DNA of 36,921 bases from a virus. The stretch covers positions 1 through 36,921 of IMG/VR virus record IMGVR_UViG_3300024999_000238; one strand, written 5' to 3'. The notes below the pieces were generated by a model. That model saw only the letters and a list, made by a program, of their open reading frames with translations. It did no database searches and was not told the DNA's origin. This document shows, in pieces, positions 29,313 to 36,921 of this stretch. Position 1 is the stretch's first letter, and each line of letters starts with the position of its first letter. Both the position numbers and the translations under genes were made by a program.

Positions 29313-32300
29313 TGCAGGTGAATTACTAATACGGATTATGGGAGACTCAAGTAACGCCATTAGGTCTTTCCTGGGCATTAGGACAGAGGTTGATAACTTG
29401 CCCGGTCATCTTCAGCGAGCTGGCGACAAGATGAAAGGCATTGGGACAGCCATGAGCGCTGCCATCACCGCCCCGATTCTTGCTGCAGGTGGAATGATGT
29501 TAAAAGGGGCTCTTGACGCAGAATCGGCTATAGGTAAATTGCAGGCGCAGTTAGGTATCACCTCTCAAGAGGCTGCAGATCTTGGCAATGTTGCTAAGGG
29601 AGCTTGGAAATCCGGATTTGGACAAGATATTGAACAAGCTACAGAGTCCGTGAGGCAAGTTCGTTTGAATATGGGTGCACTGGCTAAAGAGGAAATGCAG
29701 TCAGTTACTGAAGGAGCTATGGTAATTTCCGATGTATTTGGCGCTGAGGTAACGGATAGCACCAAAGCCGCCGGAACTATGATTAAAAACTTCGGAATCA
29801 GCGGCCAGGATGCACTAGATTTAATCACCGTCGGCTTTCAAAAAGGCGGGGACTATTCCGGTGAGCTGCTTGATACCTTGAATGAATATTCACCTCAGTT
29901 TGCCAGCATGGGAATGTCTGCTGACCAAATGATGGGGATACTGGTTGCTGGGGCTAATGCCGGAGCTTTTAGCTTGGATAAGGTTGGCGATGCAGTAAAG
30001 GAGTTTAATATAAGGGCTCAGGATGGAAGTAAAGGTACAGCAGAAGGTTTTACAGCTATTGGACTGGACGCTACAAAAATGGGCGCTGATATAGCTGCTG
30101 GTGGCGATAAAGCACAGCAGGCTTTCATGGCCACTATTGCGTCATTGGCTGCCATGAAAGATCCAGTCGCTCAAAATACTGCAGGTGTAGCGCTCTTCGG
30201 TACACAGTGGGAGGATGTTAGGTCTAAGGTAATTGTCGCAATGGCTGACGGTGTAAAGGGTGTAGGAGATTTTAAGGGAGCTACTCAAGAAGCAGCTGAA
30301 GCTATGAAAGCGAATAACCCGGGCCTTGCTATGACGGCTGCTATGCGTGAGATGCAGGCAGTAGTTACTCCAGTACTACTGCCGCTAATAGATATGATTA
30401 GGGCTGACTTTATTCCTTCTATACAATCACTGGTTGAATGGTTCACTGGTCTATCTCCTGCTGGACAAAAAACAGTACTTGTAATAGCAGGAATTGCCGC
30501 AGCTATAGGGCCGCTGTTAATGGGCTTCGGGGCAGTGTCAAGTGCTATATCTGGCATAATAGCAATTGCACCAGCACTGGGAACTGCATTTACCATAGCG
30601 ACCGGTCCCATAGGTATAGCTGTTGCGGTTATAGCGGCACTTGTGGCCGGTGGAATTGCTTTGTATCAAAACTGGGACACTGTGAAAGCCAAAGCTTCCG
30701 AGTTAGGACAAGCCGTTAAAACGGTATTCAATAATATAAGATCAAGTGTTTCAGGTTTATGGTCGGAAGCAGTAACCTGGGGTAGTAACATAATTCAAGG
30801 CATGGTAAACGGTATAACATTCAAACTCCAATCCGCAAAAGAAGCCGCTTTATCCGTGGCAACCAGTGTCAAGGATGCCATAACAGGATTTTTCGATATG
30901 CGTAGCCCTTCTAAGGTAACTGAGGAACTTGGTAGATATATTGCCGAAGGTTTGGCAAAAGGTATTGAGAAAGGAACATCTGAGGCCGAAAAAGCTGCTG
31001 AAAAAATGGCTCAGGCCGTTCAAGGTGCCGTCAGTCTTGTGTTGGGGGATCTAGATAGAACATTCCAATTAGCTTCTGCTGGTCTGGAATTAAAAACTAT
31101 TGCATCGAGCAATAACATAACAGAAATACAGAGGCTTAAAAACGAACTTCAAAAACTCCAGCTCGAACTGCAACAAGCGTCGGAAAAAGTAGATGTACTT
31201 AATGACATCTACGAAATGACCAAGGCAAAACTTGGCGAAAACAGCCAAATCACGAAACAATATAAGCACGAGCTTGAGATGGCAAAAATAGCCCTCGAAA
31301 AGCTAAACATAGAAATATCTAACAATGCGGTAGCCCAAGAGCAAGCTTCTATAGATCAAATTATCAGAAGACAAAAAGAGCTTTTTGACAAGTATAGTAA
31401 GGCCCTTAAAGAAGAATCCGAGGAAATAAAGAAGGCTTATGAGGAACGCAAAAAACTCATCGAGGCAGAAATTGAGGCAGATGAGGAACTGATTAGGTCC
31501 AAAGAAGAGCTAATCGATAAGCTTAAAGAGGAAACTGACAGCCGGGTTAAGGCTTTGCAGGCACAAATCGAAGCCCTTGAAGAAGAAGCTGACACCGAAA
31601 GCCGTGCTGAGGCTGAGGAAGAATATAACGCAACAATAGCAGAGCTAACCGAAGAACGTAATAAAGAAGCGCTCTATGCCGGCAAAGAACATAAAGAAAA
31701 AGTAGAAGAACTCGATAAGCAAATAGCCGAGGCTCAAAAAGAATGGCAGGAAAAGCAGAACGAATGGGCAAGAGAAGACCAGGAAAAGGCATTGCAGGAT
31801 CAAATAGATGCTATAGAAGAAGAAGCAAGTATCCGTGAAGACGCAATAAAAGATGAAATTGACGACATTAAAGCTGCCAATGAAAAGAAGAGAAAGGAAC
31901 TCGAAAAATATTACTCTGAAGTCCAGGAACTTATCTCTGACAGCACTTTGGAGATGTTGGCAAAGCTGGCAATGACCAACGATCAGTGGTACCAGCAAGG
32001 CATTGACTGGATGCGTCAATTAGCACAGGGAATGGCGGCAGGGTCTACAGAATTGCCGCTTGGTGCAAGTGAGTTTTTGGGTGGCGTGCAAGCGCAAGGG
32101 TCAAGTGGTGGCAACGCAGGCACACCCCAATTAATAGCTTCTATAGGTCCAGGTCAATATATAAACGCAAACGGTACGACATATATGGCATCAAGGGACT
32201 TGGCCGGCATGTTAGACCAACCCGTGGAGTGGGATCAAGTAAATCAGAGAGTTAAGATTGGTACTCAATGGTTTACCCCTTGGAAGGTTGAAGATGGTAC

Positions 32301-32694
32301 TTCTTACGTCGGCATCCGTGAAGTCGCCGAAGCACTTGGGTATACAGTCGGTTGGGATGACAGTAATGTGAAGATTTATAAGGCCGCCAAAGGTGGTATT
32401 TTTCATCGTCCGGCAATAACTCAAATAGCTGAAGCCGGTGGCAGCGAGGTAGCTGCTCCATTATCAACTCTACTGCCAATGATGCGAGATACATTGATTG
32501 ATGCGCTGATGTCTATTGGACCTAAATTTTCATCTATAGCACCCTCACCAGCAATGGCTGGCGGCGGAGATACGATTATAAACCTTACTTTTCCAGGCCC
32601 AATAATCATTCGTAGTGATGACGATATTGTGCAGATAAGTAACCGACTTGGTGGATTAGTGCGCTCGACACAGCGAGGAGTGGGGAGGCGGTAA
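29305..32694 (+). CDS. Tail tape measure protein with stalk domain
   Basis: GTG start overlapping the chaperone stop. The 1129-residue protein has a phage minor-tail/TP901-type core (about 30-330), hydrophobic segments near 385-455 (VLVIAGIAAAIGPLLMGFGA), a long charged coiled coil (about 620-890) and an unusual C-terminal copper-amine-oxidase-like stalk domain (about 941-1031: YINANGTTYMASRDLAGMLD, YVGIREVAEALGYTVGWDD). It sets tail length, roughly 0.15 nm per residue or about 170 nm by the usual rule, and helps DNA entry. The dit gene follows immediately. Confidence 0.93.
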   Translation: MASAGELLIRIMGDSSNAIRSFLGIRTEVDNLPGHLQRAGDKMKGIGTAMSAAITAPILAAGGMMLKGALDAESAIGKLQAQLGITSQEAADLGNVAKGAWKSGFGQDIEQATESVRQVRLNMGALAKEEMQSVTEGAMVISDVFGAEVTDSTKAAGTMIKNFGISGQDALDLITVGFQKGGDYSGELLDTLNEYSPQFASMGMSADQMMGILVAGANAGAFSLDKVGDAVKEFNIRAQDGSKGTAEGFTAIGLDATKMGADIAAGGDKAQQAFMATIASLAAMKDPVAQNTAGVALFGTQWEDVRSKVIVAMADGVKGVGDFKGATQEAAEAMKANNPGLAMTAAMREMQAVVTPVLLPLIDMIRADFIPSIQSLVEWFTGLSPAGQKTVLVIAGIAAAIGPLLMGFGAVSSAISGIIAIAPALGTAFTIATGPIGIAVAVIAALVAGGIALYQNWDTVKAKASELGQAVKTVFNNIRSSVSGLWSEAVTWGSNIIQGMVNGITFKLQSAKEAALSVATSVKDAITGFFDMRSPSKVTEELGRYIAEGLAKGIEKGTSEAEKAAEKMAQAVQGAVSLVLGDLDRTFQLASAGLELKTIASSNNITEIQRLKNELQKLQLELQQASEKVDVLNDIYEMTKAKLGENSQITKQYKHELEMAKIALEKLNIEISNNAVAQEQASIDQIIRRQKELFDKYSKALKEESEEIKKAYEERKKLIEAEIEADEELIRSKEELIDKLKEETDSRVKALQAQIEALEEEADTESRAEAEEEYNATIAELTEERNKEALYAGKEHKEKVEELDKQIAEAQKEWQEKQNEWAREDQEKALQDQIDAIEEEASIREDAIKDEIDDIKAANEKKRKELEKYYSEVQELISDSTLEMLAKLAMTNDQWYQQGIDWMRQLAQGMAAGSTELPLGASEFLGGVQAQGSSGGNAGTPQLIASIGPGQYINANGTTYMASRDLAGMLDQPVEWDQVNQRVKIGTQWFTPWKVEDGTSYVGIREVAEALGYTVGWDDSNVKIYKAAKGGIFHRPAITQIAEAGGSEVAAPLSTLLPMMRDTLIDALMSIGPKFSSIAPSPAMAGGGDTIINLTFPGPIIIRSDDDIVQISNRLGGLVRSTQRGVGRR

Positions 32695-32695
32695 T

Positions 32696-33436
32696 ATGTA
32701 TGGCTTTACGTTCAATGGCACGCACAGCAGCGCATACGGAATATATATGCGCTCCAAAAACCGCCAACTACTGCCAGCCAGTGACGACCAATATAAAGAG
32801 ATTCCCGGCATGGATGGATCGCATTTAATGCCCGGATCTCTTAAAGACAGATACATAGATATTGACTGCAAGATATTAGAAACAAGCCTCCTTGCCTTGC
32901 GTCAAAAAGCCCGGCAGATAGCCGCCTGGCTCTATACCCCCGCCCGCGCAAAGCTAATTTTTGATGACGAGCCAGGGGTGTTTTACTGGGCAAAGCTAAT
33001 CAATCAGGTGGATCTGCAGCAGACGTTTGCTTTAGGGGAATTTACCCTGCAGTTCAGGTGCTTGCCTCATGCTTATGCTGTTTCACCTGTCGTTGTTGAG
33101 CAGGATATCGCCAACGCTGGGACGCTTACCTTGACCAATTCGGGAGGGGTAAATACTCCCGTGGCTATAGAGATAAGTGGTAGTAGCGCGCTAACTAATG
33201 GGTTCACGTTAAATATTAATGGCGATGAGTGCATCTATTTAAGTGCTGTAGATGTCGGTAAAACTGTTTATATTGACACCGAGAGAATGACAGTACAGCT
33301 AGACGGAACCAGCGCCCTACTTTACCACGACGGTACTTTTTCCGTGCTTGTTCCGGGTAGCAACACATTGACGTATACAAACCCGGATACCACCGGGGCG
33401 CATATCAAGATTACTTATTACGAGAGGTGGTTATAG
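32696..33436 (+). CDS. Distal tail protein (Dit-like)
   Basis: The 246-residue protein starts MYGFTFNGTHSSAYGIYM and continues with IPGMDGSHLMPGSLKDRYID, the N-terminal Dit fold of siphoviruses. The C-terminal half is a galectin-like beta-sandwich (LTLTNSGGVNTPVAIEISGS). Dit forms the hexameric hub joining tube and host-binding tip. This supports siphovirus morphology. Confidence 0.9.
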   Translation: MYGFTFNGTHSSAYGIYMRSKNRQLLPASDDQYKEIPGMDGSHLMPGSLKDRYIDIDCKILETSLLALRQKARQIAAWLYTPARAKLIFDDEPGVFYWAKLINQVDLQQTFALGEFTLQFRCLPHAYAVSPVVVEQDIANAGTLTLTNSGGVNTPVAIEISGSSALTNGFTLNINGDECIYLSAVDVGKTVYIDTERMTVQLDGTSALLYHDGTFSVLVPGSNTLTYTNPDTTGAHIKITYYERWL

Positions 33437-33438
33437 TT

Positions 33439-36400
33439 TTGGCCAATTTAGTAAATAACCCACTTCTCTTGATAAGTACAACCGGTACCATAGAGGTCAT
33501 GGATAGCGAAGGGAATTTCCCTTTTGACCCTGCGGATCACTGTTACGCTCCGGGCGGTTGCGATACCCTGGGCGGGGATGGAGTAGCACCCGACAACTAT
33601 TGGGCCCTTGGCGGCCCAGACTATGGAACCTTTTTAGCTGCCGGAGGAGTTTGGGATGTGAGACAAACTCCTGGTGGTGGGAAAAGCATCCTACTGGATA
33701 TAGCTGATCCACTGGTAGCCCAATCAGGTGGCATAACGCAGGTAATAGCTATTAATCAGACAGAAGTAAAGCCGATCTGCATATCGGCCTATGTTGCTGC
33801 GGAAGGATGTATTGGCAATCCTAAAGTTACTATTGGCTTTATTGGTCATCCCCCCGGTTGGCCTGCTGTCGGTGGCGGGGATCTGGTTTTTGATGCTGGG
33901 ACGTATGATTTTGTCTTTAAGAAAAAGACATTTATTCCGTCCCGGCCGGTAAAATACCTGTTCCTACACCTCTTGCACCGAGGGTTTTCGGCTGGTAAAG
34001 CTTGGTACGGTAATTTCACCCTAGAGGAATTAGCTGTAAATCCGGTAGAATTGCCAGTGGAAAACTGTGTTGTAAACCCAAACTTTTTTTACTCAGGGGA
34101 CGATGTAGCACCTACTGGATGGGACGTTGCGAGTGCAGCAATGATCGAAGAAATTAACCCGCTTGGTACGATATCAATGCTACTACAGCGAAATAGTTCA
34201 CTATTACAGAAAAATATTTGCATTGACAACGGGCTCCTAAAACAAAAAATAACCGTTTACGCTATGAGTTCTGGAGTATCTATTTTCAGGGTAAAGGTGA
34301 CTCTGCTTGATAGGTACCGGCGTCCGATAGACGAAAAGATCGTAAACGTCCAAGCGACAAGTCAGTGGCGGGCTACTGATATTTACGTCCTGAGTACAGC
34401 GTTTTCCGAAAAGGCAGATATTGAAATCACTAATACAGATGGTGATGCCGGGTATATCGGTGGCGTGCTGTTAGTATCTCAGGCATTTACACCATCAAAA
34501 ATTGTTGATGTGTCGGCAACCACCAATACAGTGACAATACCGGCAGCTAGTGCTGACACAACTGCAGTTATTCCGGTTGGGGCAACGGCAAACCCGAATC
34601 ATATTGAGTTTGATATTGGGACTACCAACAACACTGTATACGTTACGGATGGGCTTATGGGCGACTTTGCCGCTGCTGCAGTACATGAACCTTTTACGCT
34701 GCTCAAAAAAGCGGACATGACGCAACTGAGCGGCACGGAATACACACTCTACCCTTGGCCAGCGGCAATTATCGGAATTGAAGTAGATGGTCAAGAGATG
34801 GACCAGTTATTACGGATACCTCATGTTGTACATCCTGATAATTGGCTGGTAACAACAGGGGGAAGTATCCCCGCGGGGGAGACGAGATATTATTGTGTTA
34901 CGGCGCTTACAACAAATGGCGAAACAGATCGTTCCAATGAAGTCCGGGCGATAACCGGAGTAGGCACAAATACCAATCAAGTACCTATTGAGATTTCACC
35001 AGTCGAAGGGGCAACATCATACCGCGTCTATATGACCCAGAACGAGGACGTTGAACAGCCTTGGGAATATAGTGTTGCTGGGGTAAAAAAACTTGTTTGG
35101 GATGACGGGCAGAATCATCTTGTCGCTGAGGTGACTGCTGCACAACTACAGGCTGCCGGGTATATAGTCTATGATACCGGAGCGGCCTTGTCTGTCGGAT
35201 ACCCGCCGACTACAAATACTGCCGAACGATGGGCTGTAGGCGATGTAAGCCAAAAGGTTATTTTTGATGCGGCAAGTATACCTGCGGGAACGGTTCAAGC
35301 GATTTGCCATGTCGCTGAAAACGAAAAGGCAATAATGTACCTGCCGCACGCGGACAAATTTTATGTGGTCGGGGACGCCGGAATTTATGAGTCAGACGTA
35401 TTTACACCTGGTCAGGCAACCCTAACCACAGAAGCCCTAAATGTAGTGGCCCTGTCTTATTTCGGGGAATTATGGTACATGACTGTCTCCGGGGATGTGA
35501 AAAACTTAACCGGGATCACGTATCCCGGGGACGTTGGCTTTATTGCTTTTTGTTTTGTGGAGGCGACTCACATTGCCCGAATAACTGCCGCCGGAGCAGT
35601 TAAAATATTTGACTTGGCCGGGACTATTACGAGTCAATTCACATTAACCGGAATAACTGACTGTCAGGGACTCGCTCTTTATTTTAACAAACTGATAACT
35701 TACGACAACTCACAGAATAAATTTATTGTTTTTGATCAGCAAGGCAATATCCTGCAGTCTATCGACACACCGATTATAGGTACTACGGCCTGGAATATAT
35801 CCGGCATTAACCTTGCAGTATTAACCAGTTTTACCGTTGCTGTTTTTAGGATTCATGCTCAAACATATTATTCAAAGTTGGATAAGGAATACTACCTTGG
35901 TAGCAACCCACAACAACCAGCAATAACACGGATAAAGCTACCCGGGGAAGTTACAGATCCAGTTCCTCCTGAACTGTTGCCAAATGGTACATTTGAGGAC
36001 GGGACAACCTTTCCGACAGGATTTAGTATTTACGGGCCGAGTGAAATAGCTACATCATTTTCAACTGAAATAGCCATTCCAGGTACGAAAGCCTTAACGT
36101 TTACGTTTCCAAGTGCTTCTTGGAAAAGCATAAATAAGTACGGTATCCCTGTTATTGGTGGTAGGCAATATAGCTTTTCCATACATGTCAAGGCTACTGC
36201 AAACTCCAACGGGCTACTTGGTATTCAGTTCGTAGATAAGGACGGAAGCGGTGACGAGACATTTCTCACTGTACCTTATACGACTGAATACACAATATAC
36301 CAGGCTATATTACAGGCTCATGTCGACGCTGTAAATGTTGAATTTCGTTATCTTTGCTACGGCAGTGATGCCCAAGGCATTACCTATTTTTTAAATGCTT

Positions 36401-36921
36401 TGAGTCTCAAGGAAGAGGAATCGCCGGAAGTAACCTTTGAACATTTATACAACGGTAAGTTCTCCGTTTATCCGACTGGTGCTGTGATGCCTTCCGGGTG
36501 GTCAATAGCTGGGGATGGTTCGGATGATGCTGTAACAGCCATAGAAAATCCTACCATGCAGGCACAAGGGAAAGCACTCAAAATAACTTTACCGACATTT
36601 GAAATAGCTGGTTGGACAGCTTTGCAGTCTCAAACTTTTGCTGTCGAGGAAGGCGACAATCTGGAAGTTAGTTTTTACTATCGTAAAGGCAAGAATGAAT
36701 CATACGGTTTGCAGGTGTCGCTCTATTATGTTGATGATGGTCCTTCAGTACACAGGACAGTAACAATACCTGCTCCTGCTTCGGCTTCTCCGGTAGTTGT
36801 TTTGTTCCCACCAAACCCGGCGGGATATACTGAAGCGTACTTACGAATATGGCCGGGATTTGACGATTCAAATTGGATTGAAAATTGTAGCGTCAAACCT
36901 GTTGTAAGTCTTAGTGGTGTG
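33439..36921 (+). CDS. Large modular tail/receptor-binding protein, 3'-truncated by the window edge
   Basis: TTG at 33439, after CGAGAGGTGG. The frame stays open for all 1161 visible codons. At least four repeated jelly-roll modules of carbohydrate-binding type are seen, marked by N-P/G-x-F...PTGW/F near residues 215 (VNPNFFYSGDDVAPTGWDV), 848 (LPNGTFEDGTTFPTGFSIYG) and 1000 (YNGKFSVYP...PSGWSI), plus a first one at the N-terminus. Residues about 470-545 look like a fibronectin-type domain (RYYCVTALTTNGETDRSNEV) and about 610-820 resemble beta-propeller repeats. It probably binds surface glycans. No peptidase or lysin motif is visible in the part seen. Confidence 0.8.
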   Translation, partial: MANLVNNPLLLISTTGTIEVMDSEGNFPFDPADHCYAPGGCDTLGGDGVAPDNYWALGGPDYGTFLAAGGVWDVRQTPGGGKSILLDIADPLVAQSGGITQVIAINQTEVKPICISAYVAAEGCIGNPKVTIGFIGHPPGWPAVGGGDLVFDAGTYDFVFKKKTFIPSRPVKYLFLHLLHRGFSAGKAWYGNFTLEELAVNPVELPVENCVVNPNFFYSGDDVAPTGWDVASAAMIEEINPLGTISMLLQRNSSLLQKNICIDNGLLKQKITVYAMSSGVSIFRVKVTLLDRYRRPIDEKIVNVQATSQWRATDIYVLSTAFSEKADIEITNTDGDAGYIGGVLLVSQAFTPSKIVDVSATTNTVTIPAASADTTAVIPVGATANPNHIEFDIGTTNNTVYVTDGLMGDFAAAAVHEPFTLLKKADMTQLSGTEYTLYPWPAAIIGIEVDGQEMDQLLRIPHVVHPDNWLVTTGGSIPAGETRYYCVTALTTNGETDRSNEVRAITGVGTNTNQVPIEISPVEGATSYRVYMTQNEDVEQPWEYSVAGVKKLVWDDGQNHLVAEVTAAQLQAAGYIVYDTGAALSVGYPPTTNTAERWAVGDVSQKVIFDAASIPAGTVQAICHVAENEKAIMYLPHADKFYVVGDAGIYESDVFTPGQATLTTEALNVVALSYFGELWYMTVSGDVKNLTGITYPGDVGFIAFCFVEATHIARITAAGAVKIFDLAGTITSQFTLTGITDCQGLALYFNKLITYDNSQNKFIVFDQQGNILQSIDTPIIGTTAWNISGINLAVLTSFTVAVFRIHAQTYYSKLDKEYYLGSNPQQPAITRIKLPGEVTDPVPPELLPNGTFEDGTTFPTGFSIYGPSEIATSFSTEIAIPGTKALTFTFPSASWKSINKYGIPVIGGRQYSFSIHVKATANSNGLLGIQFVDKDGSGDETFLTVPYTTEYTIYQAILQAHVDAVNVEFRYLCYGSDAQGITYFLNALSLKEEESPEVTFEHLYNGKFSVYPTGAVMPSGWSIAGDGSDDAVTAIENPTMQAQGKALKITLPTFEIAGWTALQSQTFAVEEGDNLEVSFYYRKGKNESYGLQVSLYYVDDGPSVHRTVTIPAPASASPVVVLFPPNPAGYTEAYLRIWPGFDDSNWIENCSVKPVVSLSGV

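Noticed and set aside
31547-32019. Minus-strand Phe/Leu-rich frames opposite the tape measure coiled coil
   Set aside because: Complement of Glu/Lys-rich codons gives Phe/Leu-rich false membrane proteins.

Overview
The window is a single piece of a temperate tailed-phage genome (free phage or prophage) from a Gram-positive host. Nearly every gene is on the + strand, tightly packed, often with 1-14 bp overlaps and strong GGAGG-type ribosome binding sites; GTG and TTG starts are frequent. A Spo0E-like aspartyl-phosphatase gene, a copper-amine-oxidase-like stalk domain in the tape measure and PBSX-type terminases point to a spore-forming Firmicute (Clostridia or Negativicutes). That host assignment is inference; no rRNA or clear host gene is present.

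Layout. (1) 1-4.8 kb: end of an early recombination/replication module: an unidentified C-terminal fragment, a Rad50/SMC-like ATPase, a UvrD-type helicase and a small Cys-rich protein. (2) 4.9-8.1 kb: small accessory genes, including an RMF-like protein, an Ea22-like protein and a 48-residue Spo0E-like phosphatase. (3) 8.1-9.6 kb: replication initiator plus DnaC-like loader; the initiator gene contains iterons, inverted repeats and an AT-rich stretch that look like the origin. (4) 9.65-13.6 kb: a C-terminally truncated cytosine methyltransferase with an apparent ATT start, joined to the last codons of a DUF1064 nuclease gene, then small phage genes, a sigma-like late regulator and a Rho-independent terminator. 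(5) 13.7-14.8 kb: a convergent two-gene cargo pair (membrane protein and Pro-rich peptide) and a degenerate tRNA-like element. (6) 14.86-23.0 kb: packaging and head genes. The terminases are PBSX-like, but portal (DUF935 fused to a MuF domain), protease/scaffold and major capsid are Mu-like. A minus-strand gene interrupts this block. (7) 23.1-27.3 kb: Mu-like head-completion genes, a Tad2 (anti-Thoeris) domain protein, tail completion and tail tube genes. (8) 27.3-28.6 kb: an insulated lysogeny cassette of HTH repressor (-) and tyrosine integrase (+), with three 17-bp operators phased exactly 29 bp apart, sitting inside the tail gene cluster. (9) 28.6-36.9 kb: siphovirus-type tail: chaperone with a -1 frameshift site, tape measure, distal tail protein, and a very large tail protein that runs off the window.

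The genome is a mosaic: Mu-type capsid genes, headful-type terminases, a long flexible (siphovirus-like) tail, and integration by a tyrosine recombinase rather than by transposition. Only three convincing genes lie on the minus strand (14.4, 19.2 and 27.4 kb), and each punctuates the late region. The most noteworthy observations are the placement and operator design of the integrase cassette, the Tad2 fusion in the structural operon, the phage Spo0E homologue, a pac-like array of palindromes at about 21-bp intervals in the small terminase gene, the origin-like iterons, and the deletion that fused a methyltransferase to a nuclease remnant.
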